From Nitrospira sp. (GTDB lineage Bacteria; Nitrospirota; Nitrospiria; Nitrospirales; Nitrospiraceae), in contig SWDS01000009.1 in assembly GCA_005116745.1 (NCBI GenBank), forward strand, positions 63,509-127,508: a DNA stretch of 64,000 nt, given 5' to 3'. The number at the start of each line of letters is the position of its first letter. Positions within the stretch are counted from its first letter, which is position 1. Positions 17,228 through 26,202 of the stretch are shown here, piece by piece. Position numbers and translations under genes: made by a program. Below the pieces are notes generated by a model that was given only the letters and a program-made list of their open reading frames with translations, did no database searches and had not been told where the DNA came from.

Positions 17228-18910
17228 TTGACCGATCTCGACATTGCTCAATCCGTTACCCCTCGCCCTATCCTAGAAATTGGTTCCCAGCTTGGGATTC
17301 GCGCCGAAGAGCTAACTCTCTATGGACGGGATAAGGCCAAAATATCTCCACAAATCTTGGATCGCCTCGATGCTGCACCGCGAGGACGGTATGTACTTGT
17401 CACAGCGATAAACCCAACCCCCTTGGGAGAGGGAAAGACGACGACATCGATTGGTCTTGCCATGGGGCTTACCCGGCTCGGGCGTCGAACCGCGCTTACT
17501 CTTAGACAGCCATCGCTCGGTCCTGTGTTTGGAGTGAAAGGCGGCGGTACCGGTGGGGGGCATGCTCAGGTCGTGCCCATGGAGGATATAAACCTTCACC
17601 TGACGGGAGATGCCCATGCGGTAGCCGCCAGCCACAATCTGCTTTCAGCATTCCTCGACAATCATCTGTTTCATGGAAACTCTCTCTCAATCGATCCGAC
17701 CAGAACTCCATGGCCTCGGACGCTGAGCGTCAATGATCGTGCTCTCCGAGACGTATTATTGGGGGAAGAAACCGGTCGACGTCGTGGCCAATTCGTCATC
17801 ACCGAGGCTTCAGAGGTTATGGCGGTGTTGGCACTTGCGAAGGATTACAACGATCTCCATGAGCGGCTTGGCCGAATAGTGGTCGGGTTCACAATGTCAG
17901 GAACACCGGTCAGGGCCGAGGCGCTTGGATGCGTAGGGTCGATGGCGGTGCTTCTGAAGGACGCCCTCAAGCCGAATCTGGTTCAAACGCTAGAAGGGAC
18001 TCCCGCATTTGTGCACACGGGACCGTTCGGCAACATCGCCCATGGGAACTGCTCGGTCATTTCCGATGCCATTGCACTTCGATGCGCTGACTTTGTCGTG
18101 ACCGAGGCGGGCTTCGGCAGTGATCTTGGAGCGGAGAAGTTTTTCAATATCAAGTGCCGTGCGTCAGGGTTCACTCCGACCGTGGCGGTTGTTGTGGCAA
18201 CCTTACGGGCGCTGAAACTCCATGGTGGGGGTGGCGTCGCCAAGGCTGGCGCTGCGTTGCCTTCGAGTCTCACGGGGCCGAACCAGCAGGCCTTATCGAA
18301 GGGGATCGCTAATCTGGAACAGCATGTCGCCAATGTCCTGGCGCATGGGGTCCCGGTTGTGGTTGCCGTCAATGCCTTCAAGAATGATCCTCAGGATGAG
18401 CTGGACTGGGTTCGGGAACAGTCACTGAGGATGGGCGCAGTCGATGCGGCGGTCTCTACGCACTGGGCCAACGGTGGGAAAGGGGCCGAACAGCTCGCGG
18501 CGGCTGTCCTCAAGGCATCCGAAAGACCTGCCCAATTCAGGTATCTCTATGATGTGTCATGGCCAATCAGAAAAAAGATAGAAACCATTGCCACAAATAT
18601 GTATGGAGCTGCTGGGGTCTCGTTCGAGCCGGAGGTGGAACGTCAAATAGATACTGCCGAAGCGTTGGGGTATGGGGGCTTACCCGTTTGCATGGCGAAA
18701 ACACCGCTGTCGCTTTCACACGATCCCACGGCGAAGGGGAGGCCAACTGGATTTACGGTTCCAATCAAAGAATTGCGGATCCTAGCTGGTGCCGGGTTTG
18801 TGACGGCGGTCTGTTCAGGGATTCAGTTGATGCCGGGGTTGCCAAAGAGGCCGATCGGTGAGCGGATTAGGCTTGATCCGGCCAGCGGGAAAATAGTGGG
18901 GCTGTCGTAG
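17228..18910 (+). CDS. fhs: formate-tetrahydrofolate ligase
   Basis: 560 residues, the normal length. ATP-dependent ligation of formate to tetrahydrofolate gives 10-formyl-THF for one-carbon metabolism. The P-loop is TPLGEGKTTTSIGLAMGL (~residues 64-80), followed by LRQPSLGPVFGVKGGGTGGG, DINLHLTGD, VTEAGFGSDLGAEKF and PVVVAVNAF, all highly conserved. The start is taken as TTG 17228, with a GAGACGAGA purine tract ~10 nt upstream; the next in-frame candidates would delete conserved sequence. The gene ends 4 bp before the convergent hflC stop. Confidence 0.96.
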   Translation: MTDLDIAQSVTPRPILEIGSQLGIRAEELTLYGRDKAKISPQILDRLDAAPRGRYVLVTAINPTPLGEGKTTTSIGLAMGLTRLGRRTALTLRQPSLGPVFGVKGGGTGGGHAQVVPMEDINLHLTGDAHAVAASHNLLSAFLDNHLFHGNSLSIDPTRTPWPRTLSVNDRALRDVLLGEETGRRRGQFVITEASEVMAVLALAKDYNDLHERLGRIVVGFTMSGTPVRAEALGCVGSMAVLLKDALKPNLVQTLEGTPAFVHTGPFGNIAHGNCSVISDAIALRCADFVVTEAGFGSDLGAEKFFNIKCRASGFTPTVAVVVATLRALKLHGGGGVAKAGAALPSSLTGPNQQALSKGIANLEQHVANVLAHGVPVVVAVNAFKNDPQDELDWVREQSLRMGAVDAAVSTHWANGGKGAEQLAAAVLKASERPAQFRYLYDVSWPIRKKIETIATNMYGAAGVSFEPEVERQIDTAEALGYGGLPVCMAKTPLSLSHDPTAKGRPTGFTVPIKELRILAGAGFVTAVCSGIQLMPGLPKRPIGERIRLDPASGKIVGLS

Positions 18911-18914
18911 ACGC

Positions 18915-19775
18915 TCAGCGCTGCTTCAAGTATCGGAAGAATTCCGAATCTGGGCTCATCACCAGGGTCGTGCCATCTTTGAAGGCGCTCTTGTAGGCTT
19001 CCATGGAGCGGGTGAACTCGAAAAACTTCAGGTCCTGTCGGTAGGCGTCAGCATAGATCCGAAACGCTTTGGCATCGCCGCCGCCTCGAAGTTCTTCCGA
19101 CTCCTTATAGGCTTGGGCCAGAAGAATTTCACGGTCTTTTTCGGCTTCCGATCTGATTTTTTGCGCTTCTTCCGCGCCCTCAGCTCGATATTGCTTCGCC
19201 TGTCGTTCCCGTTCCGCCTGCATCCGAGCAAAGACCGCTTTCTCATTTTGCTCAGGCAAATCAGCGCGCTTAATCCGAACGTCCTGAATCTCGATGCCGT
19301 AGACTGATGCCTTCTCGTGTGCCCGTTCGGTCACCACCTTCATGATGTCCGCTCTCGTGCTCGACACGATTTCAAGCAACTCATGGCGACCCAACTCGAC
19401 GCGGAGCTCGGAATAGATAATGTCATGCAGCCGCTGGAGCGCGCCCCGCTGGCTTTGGAAGTTCTGATAGACCTTTAACGGGTCGACGATGCGCCATTTC
19501 GCAAAGTTATCCAGCAAGAGGGTCTTCTTGTCGGAGGTAATGACATCCTGCGCGTTTGAATCGTAATCCAGCAATCGTTTCTCGAAGTACGTTACCTCCT
19601 GGACGAACGGCATTTTGACATACAACCCTGGTTCGGTGATATTTCGAACGGGTTTGCCGAGTTGCACGACGATGGCCGTCTGGATCACGTCTACGACGAA
19701 AAGGGGAGACGCTCCCAGCACGAACAATCCAACGGTCACGGCGAGGAGCGCGATAACGATCCCTTGTTTCGTCAT
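18915..19775 (-). CDS. hflC: membrane protease modulator HflC (SPFH family)
   Basis: 286 residues: an N-terminal signal-anchor (IVIALLAVTVGLFVLGASPLFVV), then the SPFH/band-7 domain (VVQLGKPVRNITEPGLYVKMPFVQEVTYFEKRL) and a long Ala/Glu/Arg helix (MQAERERQAKQYRAEGAEEAQKIRSEAE in two stretches). Ends with a YKSAFKDGTTLVMSPDSEFFRYL segment typical of HflC. With HflK it forms the periplasmic cage around FtsH. ATG 19775 overlaps the hflK stop by four bases. Confidence 0.94.
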   Translation of the reverse strand: MTKQGIVIALLAVTVGLFVLGASPLFVVDVIQTAIVVQLGKPVRNITEPGLYVKMPFVQEVTYFEKRLLDYDSNAQDVITSDKKTLLLDNFAKWRIVDPLKVYQNFQSQRGALQRLHDIIYSELRVELGRHELLEIVSSTRADIMKVVTERAHEKASVYGIEIQDVRIKRADLPEQNEKAVFARMQAERERQAKQYRAEGAEEAQKIRSEAEKDREILLAQAYKESEELRGGGDAKAFRIYADAYRQDLKFFEFTRSMEAYKSAFKDGTTLVMSPDSEFFRYLKQR

Positions 19776-20899
19776 GGACGGCCACCTCTCGGCTTTTGAA
19801 TGGAGGTAGGCTCCGGTCTGGATTCATCAGCCTCCAGTTGCTGGGTCGGTTTGGCGAGGGATGAGGATCTAGACTTGGAGAGGCGGTCCAGCGGGAGATA
19901 CGGCAACACCCGTTCGCCGCCTTTCCCGTCGATGATGACTTTCTCCATGTTCGGAAGGATTTCTTCCATGGTTTCGATATAAATCCGTTTGCTGATCACG
20001 TCTTTCGCTTGGTTGTACTCTTTGAGGGTAGCCAGGAAGCGGTTCGCCTCGCCCTGGGCACGATTGAGCCGAGCCTGCGCGAAGCCTCTGGCCCGGTTCA
20101 CCAGCTCGGCGGCTTCACCCTTGGCTCTCGGAATGATGTCGTTCCGGTAGCTTTGGGATTGGTTGATGAGCTTCTCTCTATCTTCCTTGGCATTGGTGAC
20201 GTCTTTGAACGCGGCGGCGACCGCTTCCGGAGGATCAACGTCTTGAAGTTGCACGGCGGCAATTTGTACGCCAGCATGGTACTGATCGAGAATCGTTTGC
20301 AGCAACATCAAGGTGTCCTGCTGAATCACGGCTTTTCCAGTGGTCAGAGCTTCGTCGATCTTACTTTTTCCGACGACTTCACGCATGGAGGCTTCGGCTG
20401 CTTTACCAATGGTTTCATGGATGTCCGCCACGTTGAACAAGAAGTCGCGGGCCTCTTTAATCTTATATTGGACGATGAATTCGATGGCGAGGATGTTCAT
20501 ATCACCGGTCAGCATCAAGGCTTCCTGAGGCACCATCTGCTGGCGGCCTTGTTGATTGGTGCGGAACCCGACCTCTACGCGAAAGAGTTTGGCGACTTTC
20601 GGTTGGAGGACGGATTCAATCAGAGGAATCTTGAAGTGCGGACCTGGCTCTACGGCCCGAACCGGAACGCCGAATCGTTTCACGACACCTTCTTCATCCG
20701 GGGCGACGATAAACACACTCTGCCAGACGAGAAAGATCACCAAAGCGGCGATGATGATATTCCAGGCTCCGCCAGAGGGGATGAGGCTTTTCAGGCCACC
20801 AGGAGGAAGGATGTCCTTGAATTGCGACTGGGCCTGCTTGAGAACTTCCTCAAGCGGGTCAGGCTTTTTGCCCCACGGATCTTTTGGGTCCCAGACCAT
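19772..20899 (-). CDS. hflK: membrane protease modulator HflK (SPFH family)
   Basis: 375 residues from ATG 20899, where the protein opens with MVWDPKDPWGKKPDPLEEVL, the usual Gly/Pro/Asp-rich cytoplasmic HflK N-terminus. The same frame stays open upstream to ~21973, but that part is antisense coding of the pit gene and has no family resemblance. A transmembrane helix (IIIAALVIFLVWQSVFIV), the band-7 domain (VVKRFGVPVRAVEPGPHFKIPL), a helical region (REKLINQSQSYRNDIIPRAK) and a polar C-terminal tail follow. HflKC regulates the FtsH protease in the inner membrane. Co-transcribed with hflC and probably with pit 77 bp upstream. Confidence 0.94.
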   Translation of the reverse strand: MVWDPKDPWGKKPDPLEEVLKQAQSQFKDILPPGGLKSLIPSGGAWNIIIAALVIFLVWQSVFIVAPDEEGVVKRFGVPVRAVEPGPHFKIPLIESVLQPKVAKLFRVEVGFRTNQQGRQQMVPQEALMLTGDMNILAIEFIVQYKIKEARDFLFNVADIHETIGKAAEASMREVVGKSKIDEALTTGKAVIQQDTLMLLQTILDQYHAGVQIAAVQLQDVDPPEAVAAAFKDVTNAKEDREKLINQSQSYRNDIIPRAKGEAAELVNRARGFAQARLNRAQGEANRFLATLKEYNQAKDVISKRIYIETMEEILPNMEKVIIDGKGGERVLPYLPLDRLSKSRSSSLAKPTQQLEADESRPEPTSIQKPRGGRP

Positions 20900-20976
20900 A
20901 TCAGTAATGTAGGAATTCCAATGACAATGAATGACAGATCGGCACCATAGCAGACTGTTGCCGTGATAGACAAGGC

Positions 20977-22110
20977 CTATAGGACCCTGGTCAGGACAAT
21001 ATAGGCCAGACAAGCTAGGAGCGCAGCGGCAGGGAGCGTCACTATCCATGCAAGGATCATTTCCCGCACAGTAGTCCAGCGGACGGCGGACGATCCTTTC
21101 AACAGACCAATACCGATGATCGCGGAGCTGCTGAGGTGGGTGGTTGAGACCGGCAGGCCAAGCGATCCGGAGAGAAGCACGAGCGAAGAGGTTGTGAGAT
21201 TGGCGGACAATCCTTCCACATGATTCATCGTCGTCACATCTTCCGCAAGCACTTCCGTGACGCGGCGCCCACCCCAATAGCTGCCGATTCCCATGGCGAT
21301 CGCCACACCGGCAAACACGAGCAGTTGCAGAGCCACACTGGGCCAGCCAGCCTGGAGACTTCCGAGTAACAGCATCGCGGCAATCTTTGGCGCATCGTTC
21401 ATACCTCGGGCCAGGGACGTCAGCCCGCTTGAGAGCCAGTGGATGGAGTCGAGGCCAAGCGTTGGGCCGGACAGGCCTGCGCGGTCGCATTGCGAGGGCA
21501 CCGACGCGATCGGTACGCCGAGACCTCCGGCCTGAAATAGGGTCCGGGTGCACCCCTGTGCGTCGATCGTGACGAGAGCGCGATGGCTTGGCAGGACACA
21601 GACACAGAGGCCTTCCCATCGGTTCGCAACCAGGCGCAGAAGAGGGTGAGCCAGGCACGAGACCGCGAACGAAAGGAAGGGGCTCAGCAATAAAGGAAGC
21701 GCGATCTTTTTTGAAACCGTGTCCCAGATCAAGCCCTCGGTTCCAAACGCCATGAGGCCGGCTCCCACGAGCGAGCCGGTCAAGGCATGGGTGGTAGAGA
21801 CCGGAAGTCCGGTCTTTGAGGCAAAGAGCACCCAGAGCACAGCACCACTTAGGATTGCCGGAGCTAGGGAAGAGGGGATGGCGAGGCCTGGTTCGATGAG
21901 CCCGCTGCTGAACGTCTTGACCATCGCGCTGGCCACGAACGCCGCAGTGGCAGCTCCGATCATCGTCCACCATGTGCCCCAGATGATGGCAGTTCGATAG
22001 TTTGTGACGCCGCTGCCGACCAATGTGGCGATGGCCTTTGACACGTCATTCGTGCCGTTCGCAAAGGAGAGCAGGAGGATCAAGAGAAATGTGAGGACTG
22101 ACAGGTCCAT
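20977..22110 (-). CDS. pit: PiT family inorganic phosphate transporter
   Basis: 377 residues with about ten transmembrane helices. The two inverted PiT signatures are present: SFANGTNDVSKAIATLVGSG at the N-terminus and LARGMNDAPKIAAMLLLG after the central loop; GLPVSTTHALTGSLVGAG and GLPVSTTHLSSSAIIGIG are the paired second motifs. Phosphate (with cation or H+) uptake is the known role; PiT proteins also admit arsenate in some species. The gene starts 9 bp after the arsS stop, so it is likely co-transcribed with the arsenic genes, a suggestive link. Confidence 0.92.
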   Translation of the reverse strand: MDLSVLTFLLILLLSFANGTNDVSKAIATLVGSGVTNYRTAIIWGTWWTMIGAATAAFVASAMVKTFSSGLIEPGLAIPSSLAPAILSGAVLWVLFASKTGLPVSTTHALTGSLVGAGLMAFGTEGLIWDTVSKKIALPLLLSPFLSFAVSCLAHPLLRLVANRWEGLCVCVLPSHRALVTIDAQGCTRTLFQAGGLGVPIASVPSQCDRAGLSGPTLGLDSIHWLSSGLTSLARGMNDAPKIAAMLLLGSLQAGWPSVALQLLVFAGVAIAMGIGSYWGGRRVTEVLAEDVTTMNHVEGLSANLTTSSLVLLSGSLGLPVSTTHLSSSAIIGIGLLKGSSAVRWTTVREMILAWIVTLPAAALLACLAYIVLTRVL

Positions 22111-22119
22111 GAAGACCCT

Positions 22120-23157
22120 CTAAGCAGTAGTCCCGCTACAGGATGAACCGGAGCCGGCCGTGCAACCGAAGCAATGGTTGCGCGTGACGATCTGGCGATG
22201 GTGGAGTTGATCAGGATCAAAGTCGCGGATATACGACGGCGCTCCGTGATCAACCGGGAGTTCGAGCATCTGGTTGAAGTCACAGTCGTAGAGTCTGCCG
22301 TCCCATCCGACGGACAACGTGTACCGGCACATGACGCCGGCGGCTGCAGTCGGGCTGAACGCATTGGCCAGGCGCGTCATATATTGATCATAGTTGCCGC
22401 TTTCGAGGAGGAACTCCAGGAACCGGCTGATTGGCATGTTGGTGATCGTGTAGAGCCGGTTGAACTCGATCCCATGCCGGGTCCGCAATTCTTTCTTAAA
22501 CTGTGCTTCGATCGATTCCTGCTTTGGAGGCAGGAACGCGCCGACGGGATTGTAGACCAAGTTCAGGGCGAGCCCGCTATCCGAACGGCCATAGCCGAAC
22601 CGGTTCAGCAGACGAAGTGCCTCCATCGATTTCTCAAAAATGCCGTCGCCTCGTTGTGCATCAGTTTGGCTGGCACGGTACGACGGAAGCGAGGCGATGA
22701 TTTCCACCTGGTGGTGAGCCAGGAATTCCGCGAGATCCGCCTGGGAAGGAAGCAGCAACACGGACAGATTGCAGCGATCCATCACATGCCGACCAAGCCT
22801 GCGGGATTGTTCGACGAGCCAGCGAAAAAGGGGATTCAGCTCCGGCGCGCCACCTGTGATATCCACTGTGGGAATGTCCGTCTTCGCCAGAGCCCGCATA
22901 CAGTGCTCTGCCGTTTCTAAGGACATCGTTTCAGGACGATCCGGCCCGGCATCCACGTGGCAGTGGCGGCAGGTCTGGTTACAGAGCTTACCGACATTGA
23001 TTTGGAAGACCGTGATGCCGCTCGCACGCAGAGGGAACATTCCAGCTTGGGTGAGTCGCAGGTCGAACGGTGGAGAACCGCTCGGTTGATCGAGGATACG
23101 GAGTTGTTCAGCCGCTGAGGCGAGGGGGTTGCTTCGGCCAAGCAACGTGAGTGGCAT
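22120..23157 (-). CDS. arsS: arsenosugar biosynthesis radical SAM protein ArsS
   Basis: 345 residues. Radical SAM motif CNQTCRHC at residues 59-66 (CX3CX2C) in the context VFQINVGKLCNQTCRHCHVD, with the C-terminal DUF3641-type region including VMCRYTLSVGWDGRLYDCDFNQML and late cysteines (NHCFGCTAGSGSSCSG) likely to bind an auxiliary cluster. ArsS adds a 5'-deoxyadenosyl group to methylated arsenic in arsenosugar synthesis. Its ATG abuts the arsM stop codon, the normal ArsM-ArsS arrangement. Confidence 0.93.
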   Translation of the reverse strand: MPLTLLGRSNPLASAAEQLRILDQPSGSPPFDLRLTQAGMFPLRASGITVFQINVGKLCNQTCRHCHVDAGPDRPETMSLETAEHCMRALAKTDIPTVDITGGAPELNPLFRWLVEQSRRLGRHVMDRCNLSVLLLPSQADLAEFLAHHQVEIIASLPSYRASQTDAQRGDGIFEKSMEALRLLNRFGYGRSDSGLALNLVYNPVGAFLPPKQESIEAQFKKELRTRHGIEFNRLYTITNMPISRFLEFLLESGNYDQYMTRLANAFSPTAAAGVMCRYTLSVGWDGRLYDCDFNQMLELPVDHGAPSYIRDFDPDQLHHRQIVTRNHCFGCTAGSGSSCSGTTA

Positions 23158-24345
23158 CTAGCAGCAGCCTCCATTTGGAGAACAGGTGACGGCTTCACCG
23201 CTGACGCGATTCCCGGCTCGATTCAAAATGACAAAGTGAGGCTGATACCCCTCGCTCTCCAGAACAGTCACTGTTTTGGAACAGATTTCTAGCGGCTCGC
23301 CGCGGCGATAGACATGGTGATCGTCATCGGCTGCTTCAACGAAGGGACCGGCCAGCAACGCATAATGGCCTTGCCAGGTGCATGGGGCATCAGCCGGGAA
23401 GATAGCCGTCCAACGTGGGTCATGGTTGTCGAACGTCACAGGCTCTGCGGCCAAGAGAAAGTGTTCAGCGAAGGGAGGGGTGCTCAACAACAGTGCCTCA
23501 TCCGACGTGATCGGCTGTGATATGCCACGCCGATACGCTGCGCCTCCTTCAACCACGACCCGGCTGAAGGGGCCACGAAGGGTCGCATATTGGAATGAGG
23601 AAGTCGCTGGTGCCGGAGGTAGCTTGTACCCGGTCAGCGTCACGGAAAAGAAATGGATGCCATCGATGATGCGCCAGGGCGAAAATTTCACCAGATGAAT
23701 ACCAAGAAAGCCGGCTGCCGTCATGTCGTTCATGTAGTCGGTGAGCGTCAAGGCGCCGGATAAACAGTCTCCCCATTTTGGGGTGTCATGGACAAGGTAC
23801 TGCGGCACGATGTGATCGGACACGATGTCTGAGATGGTGAACCGTCCGCCGGGCTTGGCAACTCGATACATTTCCTGAAACACCTTCCGCTTATCCGGTG
23901 CCAGGTTGATGACGCAATTCGAGATGATCAGGTCGATCGTCCCTTCGTCTACGGGCATTGCATCCGCCAGGCCTTTGCGAAACTCCACGTTCGAGGTGGG
24001 ATAGCCCAGATTCGTGGCCACGCCCGCTGCATGTGTTCGGGCAATCTCCAGCATCGTATCGGTCATGTCGATTCCGATCACGCGGCCTGTGGGACCCACC
24101 AAGCGGGAGGCCTCAAAGCAATCAATCCCGCCGCCCGACCCAATGTCCAAGACTGTCTCACCGGCCTGCACCGTCTTGAGACCTGCCGGTGTGCCGCATC
24201 CATAGGAGATCTTGAGTACTGCTTCAGGAATGAAGGTTTTGAGATGTCCCATGTCGTAGCTGGTGGGGCAGCACATCTCTTCGCCGGTACTGGCGGCTTT
24301 GGCATAGCGCTCACTGACCTTGTGTGTGATGTCATCAATCGGCAT
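23158..24345 (-). CDS. arsM: arsenite S-adenosylmethionine methyltransferase ArsM (arsenosugar type)
   Basis: 395 residues. SAM-binding motif I VLDIGSGGGIDCFEAS (~65-80), and the arsenic-binding cysteines in ISNCVINL and WGDCLSGAL, with further Cys in MCCPTSYDMG and YGCGTPAG. The C-terminal ~170 residues form the domain typical of ArsM proteins paired with ArsS and end in NGGCC. It methylates As(III) using SAM, feeding ArsS. A GCGAGG site lies about 8 nt upstream of ATG 24345. First recognised gene of a minus-strand run that continues with arsS, pit, hflK and hflC. Confidence 0.93.
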   Translation of the reverse strand: MPIDDITHKVSERYAKAASTGEEMCCPTSYDMGHLKTFIPEAVLKISYGCGTPAGLKTVQAGETVLDIGSGGGIDCFEASRLVGPTGRVIGIDMTDTMLEIARTHAAGVATNLGYPTSNVEFRKGLADAMPVDEGTIDLIISNCVINLAPDKRKVFQEMYRVAKPGGRFTISDIVSDHIVPQYLVHDTPKWGDCLSGALTLTDYMNDMTAAGFLGIHLVKFSPWRIIDGIHFFSVTLTGYKLPPAPATSSFQYATLRGPFSRVVVEGGAAYRRGISQPITSDEALLLSTPPFAEHFLLAAEPVTFDNHDPRWTAIFPADAPCTWQGHYALLAGPFVEAADDDHHVYRRGEPLEICSKTVTVLESEGYQPHFVILNRAGNRVSGEAVTCSPNGGCC

Positions 24346-24402
24346 GGCCGGCCTCGCAGAGTTGATCAGAATACCTACGAAATATGTGTATCAACACTTC
24401 GC

Positions 24403-24459
24403 CTATCGGGTCAATCGGAGCTTCCCCAGGTACGGAGAGAAGGTGGTGAATAGAAACAT
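24403..24459 (-). CDS. possible 18-codon leader peptide upstream of arsM
   Basis: A minus-strand frame MFLFTTFSPYLGKLRLTR-stop starts at ATG 24459, eight bases after AAAGGAG, the strongest ribosome-binding site in the area and stronger than that of arsM itself, which starts 57 bp downstream. It could be a translated leader, or a coincidence in an arsM 5' untranslated region. No cysteine is present to sense metalloids directly. Confidence 0.35.
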   Translation of the reverse strand: MFLFTTFSPYLGKLRLTR

Positions 24460-24793
24460 TCGGTTATCTCCTTTACAAAGTCGGTTTCCGGACGCGAATC
24501 TTACAGGTGTGTCGAAATAATTGGTTGGGAGACGGCAACGTTGGCAGGTTGCCTATGGCTTGGCGCAGGCGGAGAAAGATGTGGGAAAGATCGAGGCATG
24601 CCGTGTGAAAGAGGCGTTGATTCCAGGGTGAGATCGGCTGATAGGTCAGGCGAATACCGCAGCAACCGTTGGTCTCGTGCTGCTGGGTGAGCTGAATAGT
24701 TTATGAGAGGCTGAGCTCAGAAGCGTTTCGCAGTATTCTGTGTTCGGCGGTCATGCGGTTGGTGACAGGAGAGTGGCTGAACGCCGGTCGGGC
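24460..24793. other. intergenic region between the arsM leader and the HicB-like gene
   Basis: 334 bp with no supported gene; open frames on the plus strand lack starts and family resemblance. The arsM promoter should lie at 24460-24530 on the minus strand, but no clear hexamers were found. Confidence 0.35.
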
Positions 24794-25129
24794 TCAGCGA
24801 TTGCTAATCATTGCAAACATGAGCTGCTCCACCCGCGCTTTTCGCTTGATCTGGGCGCGCGACATAGGGCGGGACGAGGTGGGGGTGTGACGGGGGAGCG
24901 TAGATGTATGACCATGATGCCGGTCCTGTTCCCCGCTCCCGTATTGGCCCTGTTCTGATTCTTGGGCGATGAGCTCTTGGTGTAGTTGCCACAGCTTGAT
25001 CTGCAGCTCTTCGAACGATTCCCCATAGGCTTCTTGCTCTTGGTAGCCTTCCAGGTAGCCGCGCCACCCGTCTCCGTCTTGCACGATGATGTATTTTGTT
25101 GAGCGCATTGGGGAAGTATAGCTGGACAT
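24794..25129 (-). CDS. orphan HicB-like antitoxin family protein
   Basis: 111 residues from ATG 25129; ATG 25108 (MRSTKYIIVQDG) is the more family-like start. Residues ~8-55 (KYIIVQDGDGWRGYLEGY, AYGESFEELQIKLWQLHQEL) match the partial RNase-H-like HicB fold. The rest is a polar tail (SEQGQYGSGEQDRHHGH, PMSRAQIKRKARVEQL) that does not look like the usual HicB DNA-binding domain. No HicA-like mRNA interferase is adjacent on either side, so it is a solitary relic or a repurposed regulator. Confidence 0.55.
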   Translation of the reverse strand: MSSYTSPMRSTKYIIVQDGDGWRGYLEGYQEQEAYGESFEELQIKLWQLHQELIAQESEQGQYGSGEQDRHHGHTSTLPRHTPTSSRPMSRAQIKRKARVEQLMFAMISNR

Positions 25130-25510
25130 TTCAGATGCGCAAGCGAAGCGGAAAAATGAAATTCTTCAGGATTCAAATCTGAAAAAGTAGCAAGAAAGCC
25201 AATGGCTTAAGTCTATATATTCCTTCCGTGGAAAGTCTGTTGGGCCTCTGCGCGTAACAAAAAAATGATTCTTGAATGGCCGTGAGTCAGGCTCGCAGAT
25301 ACATTCCAATTCTGTATCGTTCTCAAGCAAAGACCTCGCGAATAGAAGCAAGGATTGATCGTTAGAGGTGTCACGCCGATTGGACGGAGGATGGGTCTGT
25401 CAATTTGGCGGGAAAAGATCGACAAGAACGGCATTCACCGCTAGATTTCGAAATAGGCGTTTTGAATTTCCAATTTCGTCGTCCGACCAAGTGCAGAGAG
25501 GAGCCAAGAC
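25130..25510. other. intergenic region
   Basis: 381 bp, noticeably AT-richer than its surroundings. Short minus-strand frames have no ribosome-binding sites or recognisable content. The right part is the leader of the following plus-strand gene. Confidence 0.35.
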
Positions 25511-26032
25511 ATGATGACAACCCAAACAATGACGGATGCACAGTTGAAGGACCAGGCGATCAGACAAGCGCTCGCGGGCGATATCACTGAGGCGCGGCAA
25601 ACTGCAAATGAGATCGTTGATAAGCGGTACTTGCGAGAGGCCTGGCAAATGATGCTATTCGTCGAATCAGAGCGGGGGAATGTCCAGGCCGTGAAAGATA
25701 CCATCGTTTCGTGCCCTGATCCGTCGCTCTTGGCCAGTCACTTCTACCTTGAGTTGCCGCAAGTCTTCGTCAAGGCCGGAGATCGGTCTGGGGGCATCGA
25801 GATTGCCAAGGCCATGGGCGATGCCGGAGTCTTGCCGCTTATCGGCATTGTCGCCCATCTGGCGGAGGACGGTGATATCGCTGGAGTGCGAGAAGCGCTT
25901 GCTCATGTTGATGAAGATTTGAGAGTCATGATTATGCGTAAGGTGAGTGCCTATCAGCCGAAAATCCAGCGACTTGATGGACTGAATCTGGTGGGAGACC
26001 AGGCTGCTGAAGTCAAATCATTGGCCGCCTGA
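25511..26032 (+). CDS. small helical-repeat protein of unknown function
   Basis: 173 residues from ATG 25511 (or the adjacent ATG 25514), with AGAGGAG 8-10 nt upstream. No signal peptide or membrane segment. Alternating amphipathic helices (RQALAGDITEARQTANEI, REAWQMMLFVESERGNVQAV, GIEIAKAMGDAGVLPLIG, DIAGVREALAHVDEDLRV) suggest a TPR- or ARM-like alpha-solenoid of about five units and hence a protein-binding role. I do not recognise the family. Confidence 0.65.
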   Translation: MMTTQTMTDAQLKDQAIRQALAGDITEARQTANEIVDKRYLREAWQMMLFVESERGNVQAVKDTIVSCPDPSLLASHFYLELPQVFVKAGDRSGGIEIAKAMGDAGVLPLIGIVAHLAEDGDIAGVREALAHVDEDLRVMIMRKVSAYQPKIQRLDGLNLVGDQAAEVKSLAA

Positions 26033-26202
26033 CCATTTCCACTGATGTCTTCCCGCTCAGTTCTTTCCTGATTATTTTCTCCGGACTACCCAGGCTCGGG
26101 CCGATTTTTGGCAGACCGGGTGAGTACCCCACTTCGCACCGCAAGAAAGACGACGCTGTCATGTCGACCGTCATCTCTCTTGGGTACGACGGGTGGTGAA
26201 GC

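Noticed and set aside
20009-20950. 313-residue plus-strand open frame
   Set aside because: Antisense to hflK, whose family motifs are unambiguous.
20900-21973. Continuous minus-strand frame in front of HflK that would give a 733-residue protein
   Set aside because: The extra N-terminal part overlaps pit in another frame, has no family features and is Arg/Pro/Cys-rich; HflK resemblance begins exactly at ATG 20899.
22174-22920. 248-residue plus-strand open frame
   Set aside because: Antisense to arsS, which has a complete radical SAM motif.
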